Of a stretch of 64,000 bases of DNA, positions 1 to 11,879 are shown one piece after another; positions within the stretch are counted from its first letter, which is position 1, and each line of letters begins with the position of its first letter. The translations under genes were made by a program, and so were the position numbers. This DNA comes from Cladopsammia gracilis. Lineage: Eukaryota > Cnidaria > Anthozoa > Scleractinia > Dendrophylliidae. The DNA is taken from assembly GCA_022457155.1 (NCBI GenBank), contig JAJGOT010000038.1, positions 574,501-638,500 of the forward strand, given 5' to 3'. A model generated the notes under the pieces. That model searched no databases. It had not been told where the DNA came from and was given only the letters and a program-made list of their open reading frames with translations.

Positions 1-1053
1 GCTGTGCTGAAACCGGAAGCCTCTCAATGGCTTGTGCTGCTACCTTGTAAATGTGCTCTTCGACACTTGCATCCTTGCGGTACCCTAGGGGTAGTCGTGA
101 CAGAGCATCGGCATTGGCAATAGCAGATGAGGAACGGTACTCTATCTTGTATTGGTAAGATGACAGGAGTAGGGACCAGCGTTGGAGCCTGGCTGCTGCG
201 AGTACTGGTGTCGCTAAATCTGGAGCAAAAATCCTGAGCAAGGGACGATGGTCAGTATACAGAATGAATTCCCTCGCATAGACGTACATCTAGAACTTAG
301 TCACTCCAAATATTATTGCTAGACCTTCCTTTTCAATCTGCTGTAGTTACGCTCTGCTTGACTTAAAGATCTGGATGCATATGCTATTGGCTTCTCTGTG
401 CCATCAGCTAGCCTATGAGAGATGACAGCTCCAATGCCGTATGGGCTGGCATCACATTCCAAAACTAGGGGTAGGTCAGGATTGTAGTGAACCAGGACCT
501 TGTCTGAAGTTAGAGAGCTCATAGCTTGTTGAAATGCATGTTCACATTCCTTGGACCAATGAAATGTCTGTCCCTTTTGCAGGAGTTCGTTTAAAGGGTG
601 CAGGATGGAGCTTAGGTTTGGGATCCATTTGCCATGGTAATTGACCATACCCAAAAAGGACCTTAGTTGAGAGACATTCTCGGGTCTGGGAGTGTACTTC
701 AGTGCTTCAACCTTATCTGCAGTGGGTGCGATTCCCTCTTGCGAGATAACACATCCCATGTAAACAACTGATTTCTCCATGAATTTGCATTTCTCAAGTT
801 TGAGCCGCAAACCATACTCCTTGAGCCGCTGGAGAACCTTCTCGAGATTCTGAAGATCTTCAGTGTCATTGGATCCTGTTACCAATATGTCATCTTGGAT
901 ACTGGCAACATGGCCTAGACCTTGGAGAATAGTGTCAATTGTTTTCTGGAACAGGGCGGGGCTAGACGCGATTCCAAATGGAAGCCTCTTGTAACGATAA
1001 AGGTCTCTGTGGGTGTTAATCGTAACGTAGGGGAGACTTTCCTCGTCAATCAA
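1..1053 (-). pseudogene. Ty3/gypsy pol fragment: reverse transcriptase and RNase H
   Basis: Minus-strand reading from 1053 to 319 gives a retrotransposon RT: the palm segment RLPFGIASSPALFQ and the catalytic IQDDILVTG (a Q in place of the usual first aromatic of the YxDD box), then the connection and the RNase H start LECDASPYGIGAVIS. The frame breaks near 319. RNase H continues in another frame to position 1, with YTDHRPLL and ANADALSRLP at its end. Integrase and the 3' LTR would lie left of the window. In the family this enzyme copies retrotransposon RNA into DNA in a virus-like particle. Two frame breaks and at least one stop mean it is not functional here. Confidence 0.9.
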
Positions 1054-1078
1054 GAGTTGTTGGTATGCATTCTTTCAT

Positions 1079-2026
1079 TCACGTGGTGCCATCAGACTTG
1101 GGAATGTGGACCATGGGCGTCGCCCACTCACTGAACTCTACCTTCTCTACGATGCCTTGCCGCTCAAGGCGATCATACTCTTCGTTAACTGCTTCGAGCA
1201 GCGAGTAGGGGACTGGACGGGCTTTGCAAAATTTGGGAGTTGACCCTTCCTTCATTTCCAGCTTGGCTGTGACACCCTTGATTGTGCCCAACTCCGACGG
1301 GAAAAGCTCTGAATGGGCACCAATTATCGTGCGAAGTTTCTCGTGGTGAGAGAGTTCAGAACTTGCTTGTTTGTCACCTGTCTTACCACAGATTAAACAG
1401 GTTTCCTGATCCTCTGATTTACCGGGTTTCTTGACTTTCCGCTTGTTGAACCTTCGCCCTTGTTTGCCTGTGACTTTGTTTACAGGTTGGCCGAATCCTG
1501 AGGGATTGTTGGCGGAGAGCTCGCGTACATCCTTCTCTGCCGTCTCGATGCTCAACGCAAGTTTGAGGGCTTGCTCAAAACTGTAGTCGGCTGTTAGGAG
1601 CTTCCGTTTCGTTTGTTCACTGTGAATTACGCAGACAAACCTGTCGCGTAGTGCCTCATCGAGGTGTCCTCCAAAGTTGCATGTGGCTGCCAAGTGCTTG
1701 AGATTGGCTACGAATGCAGACACGGCAGCAGGTATGAAATCTGTATCGCTCGGCGATTACAAGCCTTTTTGGAGCAAAGTGTGACTTAGGATCGTTGAGA
1801 GTTCCGTGTACAACTTGGCTGAAGGAGATTCGGGTGAGCAGAGGTCGGAGAGAACATCATAGGCCTTTGCACCTATCACTGAAATCAAAATCGCCCGACG
1901 TTTGTGTGACGTTTCGGAGTCGACTGGCACCCCGTTGGCGTCAAAATACTGCCCCAAACGCTCGAGATAGCGCTCTATATTTCCAGTAGTGGTGTGAAAC
2001 TCCTCTATCTTGCCAAGCGCGGCCAT
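1079..2026 (-). pseudogene. Ty3/gypsy gag fused to the start of pol by deletion
   Basis: The protein opens at 2026 (MAALGKIEEFH) with a capsid-like gag. An in-frame TAA at 1757-1759 interrupts it, and the same frame then continues to 1079. A CCHC zinc knuckle begins as CLICGKTGD but is cut off and joined directly to pre-RT sequence (KFCKARPVPYSL, then ATPMVHIPKSDG). The second half of the knuckle and the protease are therefore missing, which indicates an internal deletion of several hundred bases. It is followed by the RT frame at 1053. This is a dead element; the family assignment is firm and the clade is not resolved. Confidence 0.85.
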
Positions 2027-2836
2027 TCCGGTGCAAACCTTTATCCTTGTCGCCAGAAATATGTCAAAATCTCATGCGAAGGAACACATGCACGCAGCTC
2101 AACATGGCGGCTATAACCACACACCTTTAATAGAATACCGCTAACCAAAGATGGTGGGCCCGATTGCACAGGTAGCCCACTGCTAAATAACGATATAATT
2201 ACATCATGATATATAACACTCATTTCATTGAACTATTGGCGGATTTACTGGCTTATACTACAAGCGATGATGTCTTGCTTGACTTAGGAATATTTTCGTG
2301 TTTACACACGCCGAAAGGACGCAGGCAAAAGTACTAAATACGGGTGCATTTATCACTTACTAAGCCTCGTGCCCCACTTCTTGCATGATTGATGACCTGA
2401 CCACGCTAGCGCTCTTGACAGTGACACCACACAAGAAATTACAAGTATTGGTGTCAAAGTTCCGATGTTACATAATTGAAAGGCAAATTGAAAAGAGCCT
2501 TTATAAATTTCCATGAGAGCACGGTAGCAGGTTCCAGTAAATTATATAAGACGCGAGGAAAGTTCATGAGGGGCGACTGAATGTTAAAAAGCACTAAAAT
2601 AATAAAGCCTTTTTTCAGTATGATTATTTCGGTGATGCAAACGAACGCGATCTGACAAAGGAGTGTGGATTAATCAGTACAAATCAAGGGCGTTCGAGCC
2701 TTCATGATTTATTAGGCAAGGAATGAAAATAAAAGAGTATCACACATTAGAGTTGGTCATTGCTTTCTTATTTTTGGTGGCTCCTAAAAGAGCCGTTTGT
2801 TATAGTGATTACTACCCAGCGGTAGGTCACTGTTGT
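2027..2836. other. AT-rich intergenic stretch, possible 5' LTR/UTR of the gypsy element
   Basis: No credible ORF. The part next to the gag start could be the untranslated leader or LTR of the Ty3/gypsy element, but no second LTR is in the window for comparison. Nothing else is recognised. Confidence 0.4.
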
Positions 2837-3475
2837 CTACTTGGCGACTAATCTGGGCTTCGCCCGAATTAGTCGCGTACGTTCCCTGGGCTTCCGCTCG
2901 GCTGGCTTGTTCCGCTCACGGTTAAAGGAGACCTTCAGAAGAGTTGAAGCGTACACTACTTTCCGCACCACATCTTTGCAAGCGACGGGCGCTCCATCCC
3001 CGCCTTGGCAATGCAAGCATCCCGAATGATCAAAAAACACTTTCTTGTGCCCTAAGAGAGCAATCTCCACAGGCTTGCCGGGCTGCAACCGACAAGTCGT
3101 GGAGGTTTTGAATGTGTTTAAAGACCATCCAGCAGGCATTATGCTGTCAAGCTCGTGAATGGGCACAGAAAACTTCGTCGCTCGCAAGAGATTTGGTGCG
3201 GAAGGAAGTCCACTGAACAACGTTCTGAAGGTCTTGGCATCCATCGGCATGGTAACGGACACCCGTCTCACGATGCTAAGGTCTAAGGTCTGCATCAAGT
3301 CTGGAGTTCCTTGGTGGCGTGTCCTAAACACTTGTTTTAGGCGTTTGTTGGTGTCATTTTCATCCACCCAGCTATCGAACTTTTTTCCATAGCCGCGCCA
3401 ACGAACGAGGTACTAAACGCGACCGTGAGCGTCTGTACGCTTATCGAGCACCTTGGATACTTCATAAAAACTCAT
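2837..3475 (-). pseudogene. Chromodomain protein with an unknown C-terminal half
   Basis: An ATG at 3475 starts MSFYEVSKVLDKR. An in-frame TAG lies at 3413-3415, and the same frame then reads YLVRWRGYGKKFDSWVDEND. Together these have the layout of a chromodomain (beta strands, a WRGY core, a helix with SWV), the type found at the C-terminus of DDE integrases of Polinton, Ginger and Ty3 elements. About 150 further codons stay open to 2837 without a domain I recognise. They include a CLHCQGGDGAPVAC cysteine pair and a basic tail rich in R and K. The single stop in an otherwise long open frame suggests recent loss, or a separate start after the stop. Confidence 0.6.
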
Positions 3476-5146
3476 GTTGCTTAGTTCTTCTCTCAATTGG
3501 AGATTGTAAAAAGTGATTATGACTTGCTTTTACGTGGCTTTTATACATGCATATTTAAAAAACTAATGAGCTTTTTAACTGCAGAACAATACCCTCAATA
3601 TCAGTGTATGGCCCGCCCCCGATTATTTTTAAACGGCCTCGCGTGGGCAATGATAAAAAAATTGAAACAACCGTAAGCGCGCGCAAAGGTAGGGACTCGT
3701 CATGCTTAAACGGCGTTTGTGCAACAAATTCCAAACCAGTATTTTTTTTAACTCACTGGATGACGACTGTTAAGATTTTTGTTTGATAACTTTGTGGCCC
3801 CTCGATCGAAAACCGTAAAATCACTAAGATGTGAAAAGGTGTGAAAATCAGACCTTTTGTTTTAGCCTTCAATGGCGGCCCGTTTATCCTTTTTTCCACA
3901 TCTTTCTAGCTTGCCAGCCTACTGAATGCAAAATGATTCAAACATAAAAAGGTGCAAAAGGCACACTCTTTTTTCATTTACCGCAGTGCGGTTTTTGTTT
4001 ATTCATATACATGTATTGTTTTCGTCGGTCCATGCGCCTTTGTTTGTACAGCCATGCACGAAGTAAATTCAAATAGAAGTTAATTTCAAAGCACTAAAGC
4101 AAATTTAAAGCGTGCACCGCATAACTGACATAAAGCGTCCCTAGACTTTTCTTATTCGCGCCAGAGAAGCCACCATTCTAATCGCCACAACTCGGCTGCT
4201 CACGGCCGCTTACTCGCAAAAGCAGCAAGAAATAAGCTTACGGAGAAATAACACAAGCTAAATTACGCATGTAGTCCACGTGCGCGAGGTATGACAGTTC
4301 AAATGGACAGACTGCAAATCACAGTAGTTGCTAAATATATATAGTGCATATATATAGTGTATATAATGTGTAGTAACTGTTCATCAGTAGGATCAAACTC
4401 TGTGTGACGTACTTTTGACATTTACCAACCTACCCCCTGTTGGTATGTCATTGTTTTCCCAACTACCGTTGGGAACAAATTGTCATCATCGACAGTTTGC
4501 CGATTGAATCCGATTTGATCCGAGTGCAATTTCGCGAAACCGACAGAGAAATCCCTCAGGACGGACAACAAAAGGGCCATTGTCTTAAAAAAATTAAACC
4601 ATAACAATAGGCAAAGTTTAATATGGTTGTCATCAAATCGTGCGCTCTTCTGAATTAATAAGCTACATTCCACAAGAAAACAAACAGATGATTTTGAAAT
4701 AACGACTTTCCGCTTGCCTAATCGATCGATCGCCTTCTGCTTTTCAGTTCCAAACTGTTAAGAAGTAAAACCTACATAGGTTAAGCACTTGACACTGGCC
4801 AGTATTTAAAAACGGATGAAAAAAATCGTCACTTCAAAATGGCAGACTAAATTACTTTTGTACGCACGGCTAGTTGAGAAATCGCTTCAAGTATACAATG
4901 CAAGAGTCAATGTTTCAACACTTCATACAGTGTAAAAAGAAATAGATAAACATGATTAAATTTGAATTGATAAAACGCACTGCCAGAAGGGAGTCAATTA
5001 CGGTAATCTGAAATGTGAAATTCGAATGTGGCAATTATATTTTTTATAATTATATTATAAGGAAGCCAGGTTCTAAATTTGCCAAATCAAGTAGCATGAT
5101 AAAAATGAGAAATGGTTTGTTGTTTGCAGACTTCAAAATAAGTTTA
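3476..5146. other. Gene-free AT-rich stretch
   Basis: Only short ORFs without homology I recognise. It has scattered homopolymers and an AT-rich tract around 4335-4375 built of TATATAGTG units. No promoter or RNA gene could be supported. Confidence 0.5.
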
Positions 5147-6262
5147 TAGCGGAGCACTCGCCGGGCCGAAGGCCCGGCTGCGCAGCCCCATACTCATAGA
5201 ACCTATGCCCGTCATTTTTCATGGTCATGGCTAGCGGAATGTTTCGCGGGTGCGCATGTCCCCGCCGTAGACAGGACTACTGTAGCTCCGTCGCGCAGGA
5301 CTAGCTCGCGGGCGCGTTTATGTCGCAAAACATGCGCGTAAGACGTCATGTTGAAACCAAAGCGAGGCTGTTTTTTCGCGCGGTTACACGGCCGAATGTC
5401 ACATCAGCTGGGAAAACCAATGATGTTTTGCTGGGTTTATTGAGCGGAGGAAACGGTTTCACATTTTTTCAAACAGTGGTCAAGACCGCATTTGAGGCTT
5501 CGAAACTCTGCAAATCAAGCCGATTTGGAGGAATATAAAGCTAAGTACTTATTTTTAAACCGGGAGATGTTTACTTTTTACGGATTTCAGAACCAGAAGC
5601 GGAGATTTGAATTTCCAAGCAAGTGAGGGACTTAAAAGTAAAACAGATTACATTCTTCGATGGGAATCTTGATATCAATCTGTGATTGACTTTTTCTTTG
5701 TGTTTTCGTTAGTTTTTATAAACGTGTAGCTTAAATTCAGTTGTATTAATTTCTTGAATTTCATTGAAGACACGGCTCGGCCTCAATGCGATATAAATGG
5801 TACGCGTTTTGCTTTTAAACATAAACTAATGGAGATTTGAATAAATTTTTTCAAAACAAGATTGTGTTGTCCATTTTTATGTGTTTGTTCATTCATTACA
5901 TAGATTGAAAAGCGATTTTATGTAAACAAAACAAGACTTGTGTATTTTTGCAATTTTCAGATTTCCAAATCAGTTTCTTGGGCATTTTTTGACAAGCAAC
6001 AACTGTATTTTATTCAGAAAATAGTCGTAATGGTTATTCTACACGGAGAAAAAGTTGTTTCTGTGAACTTTTGTATGGTCTAAACGTACTGTGCAGACGG
6101 TCGGGTAATACTGTTTTTGAGAATTGCTAAAATTGAAAAATAGCCCGGTCGTCAATCTTAATTCTTGTTTTTCCGACCTTTTTAAGTTTCATCTTAGTTA
6201 AGCTTGTTCAGAGGGTCTTCAGAGGGCTTCGCTGTTAGGCGAAGCCTAACTATATATATTAA
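5147..6262 (-). repeat. Dispersed repeat family R1, copy 1 (near full length)
   Basis: One end (5147-5290) carries a GC-rich hairpin (GGGCCGAAGGCCC) and the sequence CCATACTCATAGAACC. The other end (about 6170-6262) carries the hairpin TTAGGCGAAGCCTAA next to TATATATATT. Between them is AT-rich DNA with no ORF. The same sequence recurs inverted relative to this copy at 18115-19203, at 49403-50030 plus 55483-55888, and as ends at 43580-43722, 55889-56171 and 59165-59425. It has no coding capacity and is probably a non-autonomous element. The terminal hairpins would suit a Helitron-like or rolling-circle type, but that is not established. Confidence 0.75.
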
Positions 6263-6452
6263 TGAATGTGGGTATTAAATTAATTTTTCCATTGTACCTG
6301 TTTATGAACCAGTCCCTTGTCTTTGTTGCTACGATGCACTTAAACTTCATAGTAAATGAGAAACATTGTACTCTATAGATTATAGCTAAGAGGTACATTG
6401 GTGTCCATTATGAAGCAGTTTTCACATCAAAAATACTATTCACTGTGCAGAT

Positions 6453-6735
6453 TCAATTGTGTCCGCTTTTCATTCAATTATGTCTGCTTGTCATTCAATT
6501 ATGTCCGTTTGTCATTCAGTTATGTCTTCTTGTCATTCAATTATGTCCGTTTGTTTTTCAATTATGTTCTCTTGCCATTCAATTACTATATCTCATCATG
6601 CCTGCTTGACATTCAATTATGTTCCATATTACCTTTCAATTACTACTTTTTGTCATTAAATTATCCCTGGCCATTTAATTATATCTGTTTGTCCTGCAAT
6701 TTATTACTTTATGAACTTCATTGAATTATGGCTTG
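6453..6735 (+). repeat. 21-bp minisatellite (CATTCAATTATGTCCGTTTGT units)
   Basis: Tandem copies of a 21-bp unit, with single-base variants that become more degenerate towards the right end. Because 21 is a multiple of three, two frames stay open and give artificial FNYVRLS-repeat ORFs. These are not genes. Confidence 0.9.
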
Positions 6736-8770
6736 TTGCGATTCAATTATTCAATATCGATTCAATATCGATTGATCGCTTGCACCTGAGCCCGCAAAAG
6801 CACCGCTGATTACTGACTGACGTCTTCGCGCAGGCTTCTTCGCGCCTTTCTTGCACGAGGTTTGAAAATGGCGTCGAAGGAAATTCAAAATGTGAGCAAT
6901 TCCAACGAAAAAGGAGAAAATTATCAACGAGCATTAACATTGCTGAATGAAGCGGTGGATATCCTGAGGTCACCATGCACGTCGACGGTTCATCCGCAAC
7001 AGCTTACAGCGCATCGATCTGTAGCTTCAGTTCAAGTTCCTGCCGCTTCTACTGAAAGGGGAGAATTACAAGAAATGGCAAGTCTTTTTCCGTTTAACAG
7101 TCAGGGCGCATCTGCCGGTAAAGTTAGTTCCCATCAACCCTTTAAGCGATTTCGACCAAGTGCTTACTCAAGTGGGCCCCCAAAAGTTTTAGACCAAAGG
7201 AAACCTGGACTCACACGTTCATCTGCCTGTGTGAATCAGACCAGTTGGTGGTGCCTTCAAGAGAGGAGAAAGTAATTTTAAAAGAAGCAGGTCTCGGCGA
7301 AAAAAATTACTTTCGAAAAGTACGGAGGCTACCAACAGTTGCAGTCTTCTTTGTTGAAAGAATTTCCAAAACTTAGGGAAGGAGAAGGGTTTCAATTGTT
7401 AAGATCTGCTGGAGCGAGACGAAGCCTAGATTTAATTCCCATTCCAACCATGGGTGACGACATTCCGTATCTTTAAGACTGTCTTGGACAGGCCATTGGT
7501 TATATCCGGCCCCTGCAAAAAGTCTTGGATCGCAGTCCACTTCCCGTACAGGTAGGTTAGTTTTTGTTAGTTTTTGTACATTGGAATCAACTGAGCAGCT
7601 TAAGAGTGGCAAGATCTAAGAACAGCACTGGAAGGCCTTTAATCTCCTTTCAAGAGAACTTTGACAAATAATAGCCCCTTGACTTATTTGAATACATGGA
7701 AATATTATGGAATTCTGTCCTATTTTATGCCAGTCAGAACCAGATACAGGATGTAAAGATGTGAAAATTTTGCATGTCAACCCCCTCCCCTAGCTTCAAG
7801 GAAACCCTGTTTGATTGTGAAGTGGTGAGTCTAGATCTATTCAAATCAGGGGAATAAAGTTGAATCTTTTTTCGGTATTAATTTTTATATTTGTTGTACA
7901 TTCAGAAAAGCACCGCTGTTAGTAACTTGCAAAATGCCCCCAAGGTAATTTGCATAAATTGTAAAGATGATGTGCCCCTAACGTTATGGCAAGACCATCA
8001 GATGATCTGTTAGGGAGGGTCATCCAAGGAGACAGGGGACAGATGTGAGGTGTGTAATGGATGGAATGTTGCATTAAATTTGCTTTATGAACACTTAAAA
8101 TGGATACTCTTCTATCTAGTCTCGCTTAGGTTTATGAGTACAGTGTTCTCTATATTTGCCATATTTTTTGCACCCATGTGTTCTTGTCTATGTTATTTTT
8201 TAGATCTTAATCAAAACCTAAAGAAATATAGTGTACGTAAAATGCATATTGTGATATCGAAGATCGTTATATCGGGGTTGTGTCCCACACAAGGTTTTTA
8301 ATTTGCAGCCTTTAGTGAATGGAAACTTTTTTCTCCTACTCATTGCTTCTTTTAATAGATTTTATTTCCACTTGAATTTAAGTTTTCAATAAGTGAATTA
8401 CTTGTAAGATACAACGATCCATTGTTGAATTGTTACTTGAGTCAAAGTCATTCAGTTATAGCTAATAGAGAAACAAATATACATGCATAGTTATAGGGCT
8501 GTGCTTTTTTTTATTCCACAGGAGTCAAGGGACGATAGGGATAATTATGTACATATGTCTCAAGCAGTTGCCCACTACATCATTACAGATGACATTGATG
8601 AAAGTATTCCGCTTCTGGCAGTTGAGGATATCCCTGATGCTGAAGTTAGAGATGTTCTCAAAAAGGTAATGTTAAAAGCGTTAGTGATCCAGTACATCCA
8701 AAGTGCTAGCTTGAACTTCATTTTACACTGCATTTTACCCAGTGAACTCTTTATTCAATTTATGAACTAT

Positions 8771-8821
8771 AAAATGCACATGAGCATACAATAATAATTA
8801 TTGTATGCTCATGTGCATTTT
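8771..8821. repeat. Perfect 51-bp palindrome
   Basis: Two 25-nt perfectly complementary arms (starting AAAATGCACATGAGC) around a single central base. It lies in the last intron of the HECT-like gene and could extrude as a cruciform or be a foldback insertion. Confidence 0.9.
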
Positions 8822-8867
8822 CTAGTGGGCTATTTACAATGATTCTGTTGCCAGACCATAATTTATG

Positions 8868-8940
8868 ACAAGTGTGACCTTGCTTCGAGTTAGCGGGAGG
8901 TTCGAGTTATAGAGGGTTCGAGTTACCGCGAGTCGACTGT
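8868..8940. repeat. TTCGAGTTA-repeat transposon end
   Basis: Three loosely repeated TTCGAGTTA units end at TCGACTGTA. This arrangement resembles the terminal inverted repeats of pogo/Tc1-like elements, but only one end is visible. Confidence 0.35.
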
Positions 8941-9761
8941 ACTTCGAGCAATGATTTTCATACTGAAATTCAAATGCAAAAGTGGGTTTACTGTGCCAGT
9001 GAATGAGTTTGTACAGTTTGTGTTTGGAGAACCAACCATGGCACCACAACCAGTTTACGTTACGTTTAACCGACCCGGAAAGAGATTACCTGATGCTGAT
9101 GCATGTACAGGAACCATCAGCCTTCCAATTGATCACAAGATGAAAAAGGATTTTACAAAAAGTTTAGATATAGTTTTAAACTTTCAACACAAAGGCTTTG
9201 GTAGATGCTTATTTCCTACTGTCGTTATTTTATCTATTCAGCATCATTGTTTATGTCAACATCTTGGACTGTATGCCGTCGTTAGTTGTGTGTTTTATCG
9301 CCTTGGTTTGTTCAGAGTTTACATTGTTGTTATACACGGATTCCTAAGAATGTATAGAATGCAAAGGGTTTTCCTTTTCCAACCAAAATATGTCTTAGAC
9401 ACTAAAGTAGTTTAAGATAATTTGTTGCAGCACAAAACAAAGTGTTTTATTGTGGCAATGTTAGAATAGTACCACCAGAAAATTAGGACATACATTTCAT
9501 TTTCCTGCAAATAATTTGTGTTGTTTCATTCTTCACACATTGCTGTTCCAATTAACTTTTGACATGGGGGTTTGATTTTATTGACCATGGTGTTTGTACA
9601 TGTACCAGCTGAAAATGACCTAGCTGTTTATGAAAACAGCATCTTTTAAATAGTACTGTTTGGTTATATGGTCCATACAACATGTAAAATTGCTTCATTG
9701 CCGACTTTCATATCGTTAGGAACTGGGAACGAGTCGTGCACCCGCTGGACAAATTTTCAAG

Positions 9762-10208
9762 ATGGCGTCGATGGCGGCAGGATCTGAATCAGAAAGAAAG
9801 TCAGAGAACAAGAATAAGTGGCATTGGAACTGTGCAGGGGCGCTATGTACGAGCAACTGGAGAACACAGACTCCTGGGCTGGAATACCATTCCCTCAGAG
9901 GGATTGAGAACAATGAAAGCTTAAAAATAGCGTATGCGAAAGTGCTTAAAAATAGTAATATAAATTGGAAGAAAGCAGTAATTTGCTCAAAGCATCGGTC
10001 CTCTGGAAACTTGCTTCTGGACCTTGCTTCTTCGCCAGAGTACGTGCAAAGACTTAAAAACTCAAAATCTTCCGTAACAAAAAGGGACAAAAAGCTTGTT
10101 GCTGCGAAGCGTTCGCTGGATCAGGGTACACCTGGTCCAAAAGCAAAGAGACGATTATTGGTCAGAACTCAGAAAGAAGAGGACTTACCTAACTTTACCT
10201 CATGCTAA
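9762..10208 (+). CDS. THAP-type zinc-finger domain of the transposase
   Basis: This 148-residue frame starts at ATG 9762 (MASMAAGSESERK). The THAP C2CH finger is visible as WHWNCAGALC near residue 20 and VICSKH near residue 74, with a conserved INWKKA ahead of it. THAP domains bind DNA at transposon ends or promoters. A lysine/arginine-rich stretch follows (KAKRRLL). The frame closes at 10208. The coiled-coil and transposase part follow from about 10210 in another frame, so an intron or a frameshift separates them. Confidence 0.75.
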   Translation: MASMAAGSESERKSENKNKWHWNCAGALCTSNWRTQTPGLEYHSLRGIENNESLKIAYAKVLKNSNINWKKAVICSKHRSSGNLLLDLASSPEYVQRLKNSKSSVTKRDKKLVAAKRSLDQGTPGPKAKRRLLVRTQKEEDLPNFTSC

Positions 10209-10209
10209 G

Positions 10210-11225
10210 AGCTTAGATCCAAGTACTGGCTGCGAAGTCAAGCAAAATAATTTTAAGCCAACTTGTTGCGAGGCTAGCAGAGGAGAAGGAAATTACGAAA
10301 CTCCAGGGTCAAATATCTGAATTGATGCAGAAACAAGAAACACAAGAGAGCAAAATCGATCAAATCCGTTCTGAAATGAGGAGAGGACAGTTCTCGTATA
10401 GCAATATAAAGGAACAACTGATCAAATTTTTTGATTTGACTGGACTTTCTACAACTGAGTTTGAGTGTTTGTTTGAATGCATTGACCCCTTTACTCACCT
10501 GCTACAGTACCCAAATTGCACATCTGGGGGGTTAGTAACAAAGAATAGGAAGATGGACCTAAGGACAGAGTTGATGACTTTTCTAATGGTTTGTAGACAT
10601 TCCCTCCATCTTAAGGTGATGGCATGGATGACACAGAGTAGCGAGGCTACTGTTTCAAGAGTTTTTGTTGCATGGGCAGTATTTTTGTCTACACTATTTG
10701 AGTGTCTTGACCTCAGCCCTTTACCAGGATTTGTGGAAGCACTTCTGCCAAAAGTATTTAGAGATGCAGGCTTTGCTGAGACCGAAGCTATGGGAGATGC
10801 TACTGAGACTTGGATTTCATAGTCCGAAAATTTCGATGTCAATAATATAACATTCAGCAACTACAAGAACCACACTACTGGTAAGACAGCAGTGTGGGTT
10901 TACCCTCATGGTGGTCTTTTCTGCTGCAGTGAGACTTACTCAGGGACAATATCAGATCGAGACATCACAGAGCAGTGTGGAGTTCTAGACAAGACTAACA
11001 AAGGGAAACTAGTTCTAACAGACAAGGGTTTTGATATTGCAGACCTGTGTCTTAAAAAAGGCATTTTACACAATCGGCCCCCCAATGACGTTTCATCCTC
11101 AATATGAGCAAACAGACATAAGTAGGAATTTTGACATTGCCACGTTAAGAATATACAATGAGAACTACATTGGCCGCATACGGGACTGGACCATATTAGA
11201 GGCGCGTGTCTGTCCAACAACGACT
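10210..11225 (+). pseudogene. DDE_Tnp_4-like transposase core with N-terminal coiled coil
   Basis: The frame 10322-10822 gives a Q/E-rich coil, then LSTTEFECLFECIDPF and SSEATVSRVFVAW, an HTH_Tnp_4-like helix-turn-helix. The DDE core follows in another frame from about 10860: VWVYPHGGLFCC, SGTISDRDITEQCG and LTDKGFDIADL, the last holding a catalytic Asp. At 11031-11234 a third frame carries ENYIGRIRDWTILEA, the region of the last acidic residue. A TAG at 10820-10822 and two frame changes make it inactive. Known members cut and paste DNA elements in the nucleus. Confidence 0.75.
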
Positions 11226-11229
11226 TTAA

Positions 11230-11870
11230 TGTAGTGTTATACTCATAAACAAGTTTACTGAGACTAAAAGAAGCAGCATCCCTCACTAGTCTGGTGTCCT
11301 CCAACTGACCACAAAACTCGCTGAAATCAATATCACTAATTTTACGATATGAGGTTCGATTATGCTCGAGTGGTATTTTAGCAAGGTCCAACAAACTGTG
11401 TACAGCAAGATGATCCAAGATGATCCAAGACAGCGGCCAACTAATTTCTCATGAGTTCTCGTTATAATCAAATGGAGTATGACCTTTCTTGTGAGTCGCT
11501 TCAGAGACGTGCTGGATGAAAACATTCTGACCGTGAATCTATTCTCAGGACTTGGTGGAGCTCGGTAAATAACGACAAGCCTAAGATTATGATTCAGAGA
11601 CGTGCTGGATGAAATCAAATTATTCCAGGACTTGTAAGAATCGTCGAGCATCGCAATCAAAAGGCTCATCAATATGAAAATTAAAGTCGCCAGCGACTAA
11701 CAGGGCACGAGTAGTCAAAACAAGTTCCTCCAGAAAAGAACTAAACTCCTCCAAAAACATTCTGACCGTGAATCTATTCTCAGGACTTGGTGGAGCTCGG
11801 TAAATAACGACAAGCCTAAGATTATGATTGTAAGCTGATGTAATATGAATATTAATGAGTTCAAAACTCC
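11230..11870 (-). pseudogene. Inverted LINE endonuclease (APE) fragment
   Basis: The minus strand reads LRLVVIYRAPPSPENRFTV, then VAGDFNFHID, a hallmark of APE-type endonucleases of CR1/L2-like LINEs. Next comes the post-endonuclease linker with YNTTLKSLLDRHAP near 11270-11300. A segment of about 75 bp is duplicated (11519-11596 and 11756-11830). The fragment points away from the RT fragment at 11880, which suggests a 5' inversion of a single insertion. Confidence 0.75.
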
Positions 11871-11879
11871 TATGGATCG

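Larger units (their letters stand above)
6868..9190 (+). pseudogene. Decayed multi-exon HECT-type E3 ubiquitin ligase-like gene
   Basis: Several exon-like blocks lie in order. (1) ATG 6868, MASKEIQNVSN, open to 7275. (2) 7306-7554, ending with CCCGTACAG before GTAGGT and containing LGQAIGYIRPLQK; an in-frame TAA lies at 7474-7476. (3) 7900-8050, with CINCKDDVPLTLWQDHQ, a C2HC-like knuckle. (4) 8518-8666, ending before GTAATG. (5) 8963-9190, with FNRPGKRLPDADACTGT, which looks like the HECT C-lobe including the catalytic cysteine. The large HECT N-lobe is not found between blocks 4 and 5. Known HECT ligases carry ubiquitin as a thioester on this cysteine. The stop and the missing lobe argue for a broken or partial duplicate. 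Confidence 0.6.
9690..11225 (+). mobile_element. THAP-domain/DDE transposon, decayed (ISL2EU or PIF/Harbinger-like)
   Basis: One element encodes a THAP zinc finger at its start and a DDE_Tnp_4-like transposase further on, in several frames. Its upstream sequence (CATTGCCGA...TTTCATATC, then GGACAAATTTTCAAGATGG) is shared with the element at 60280, showing that both are copies of one family. The YqaJ nuclease that ISL2EU elements also carry was not found. The 3' end stops abruptly at about 11225, where an inverted LINE fragment begins. Confidence 0.75.

Noticed and set aside
6398..6724. Two overlapping ORFs rich in FNYVRLS
   Set aside because: They come from a 21-bp tandem repeat that keeps frames open; no protein signal.
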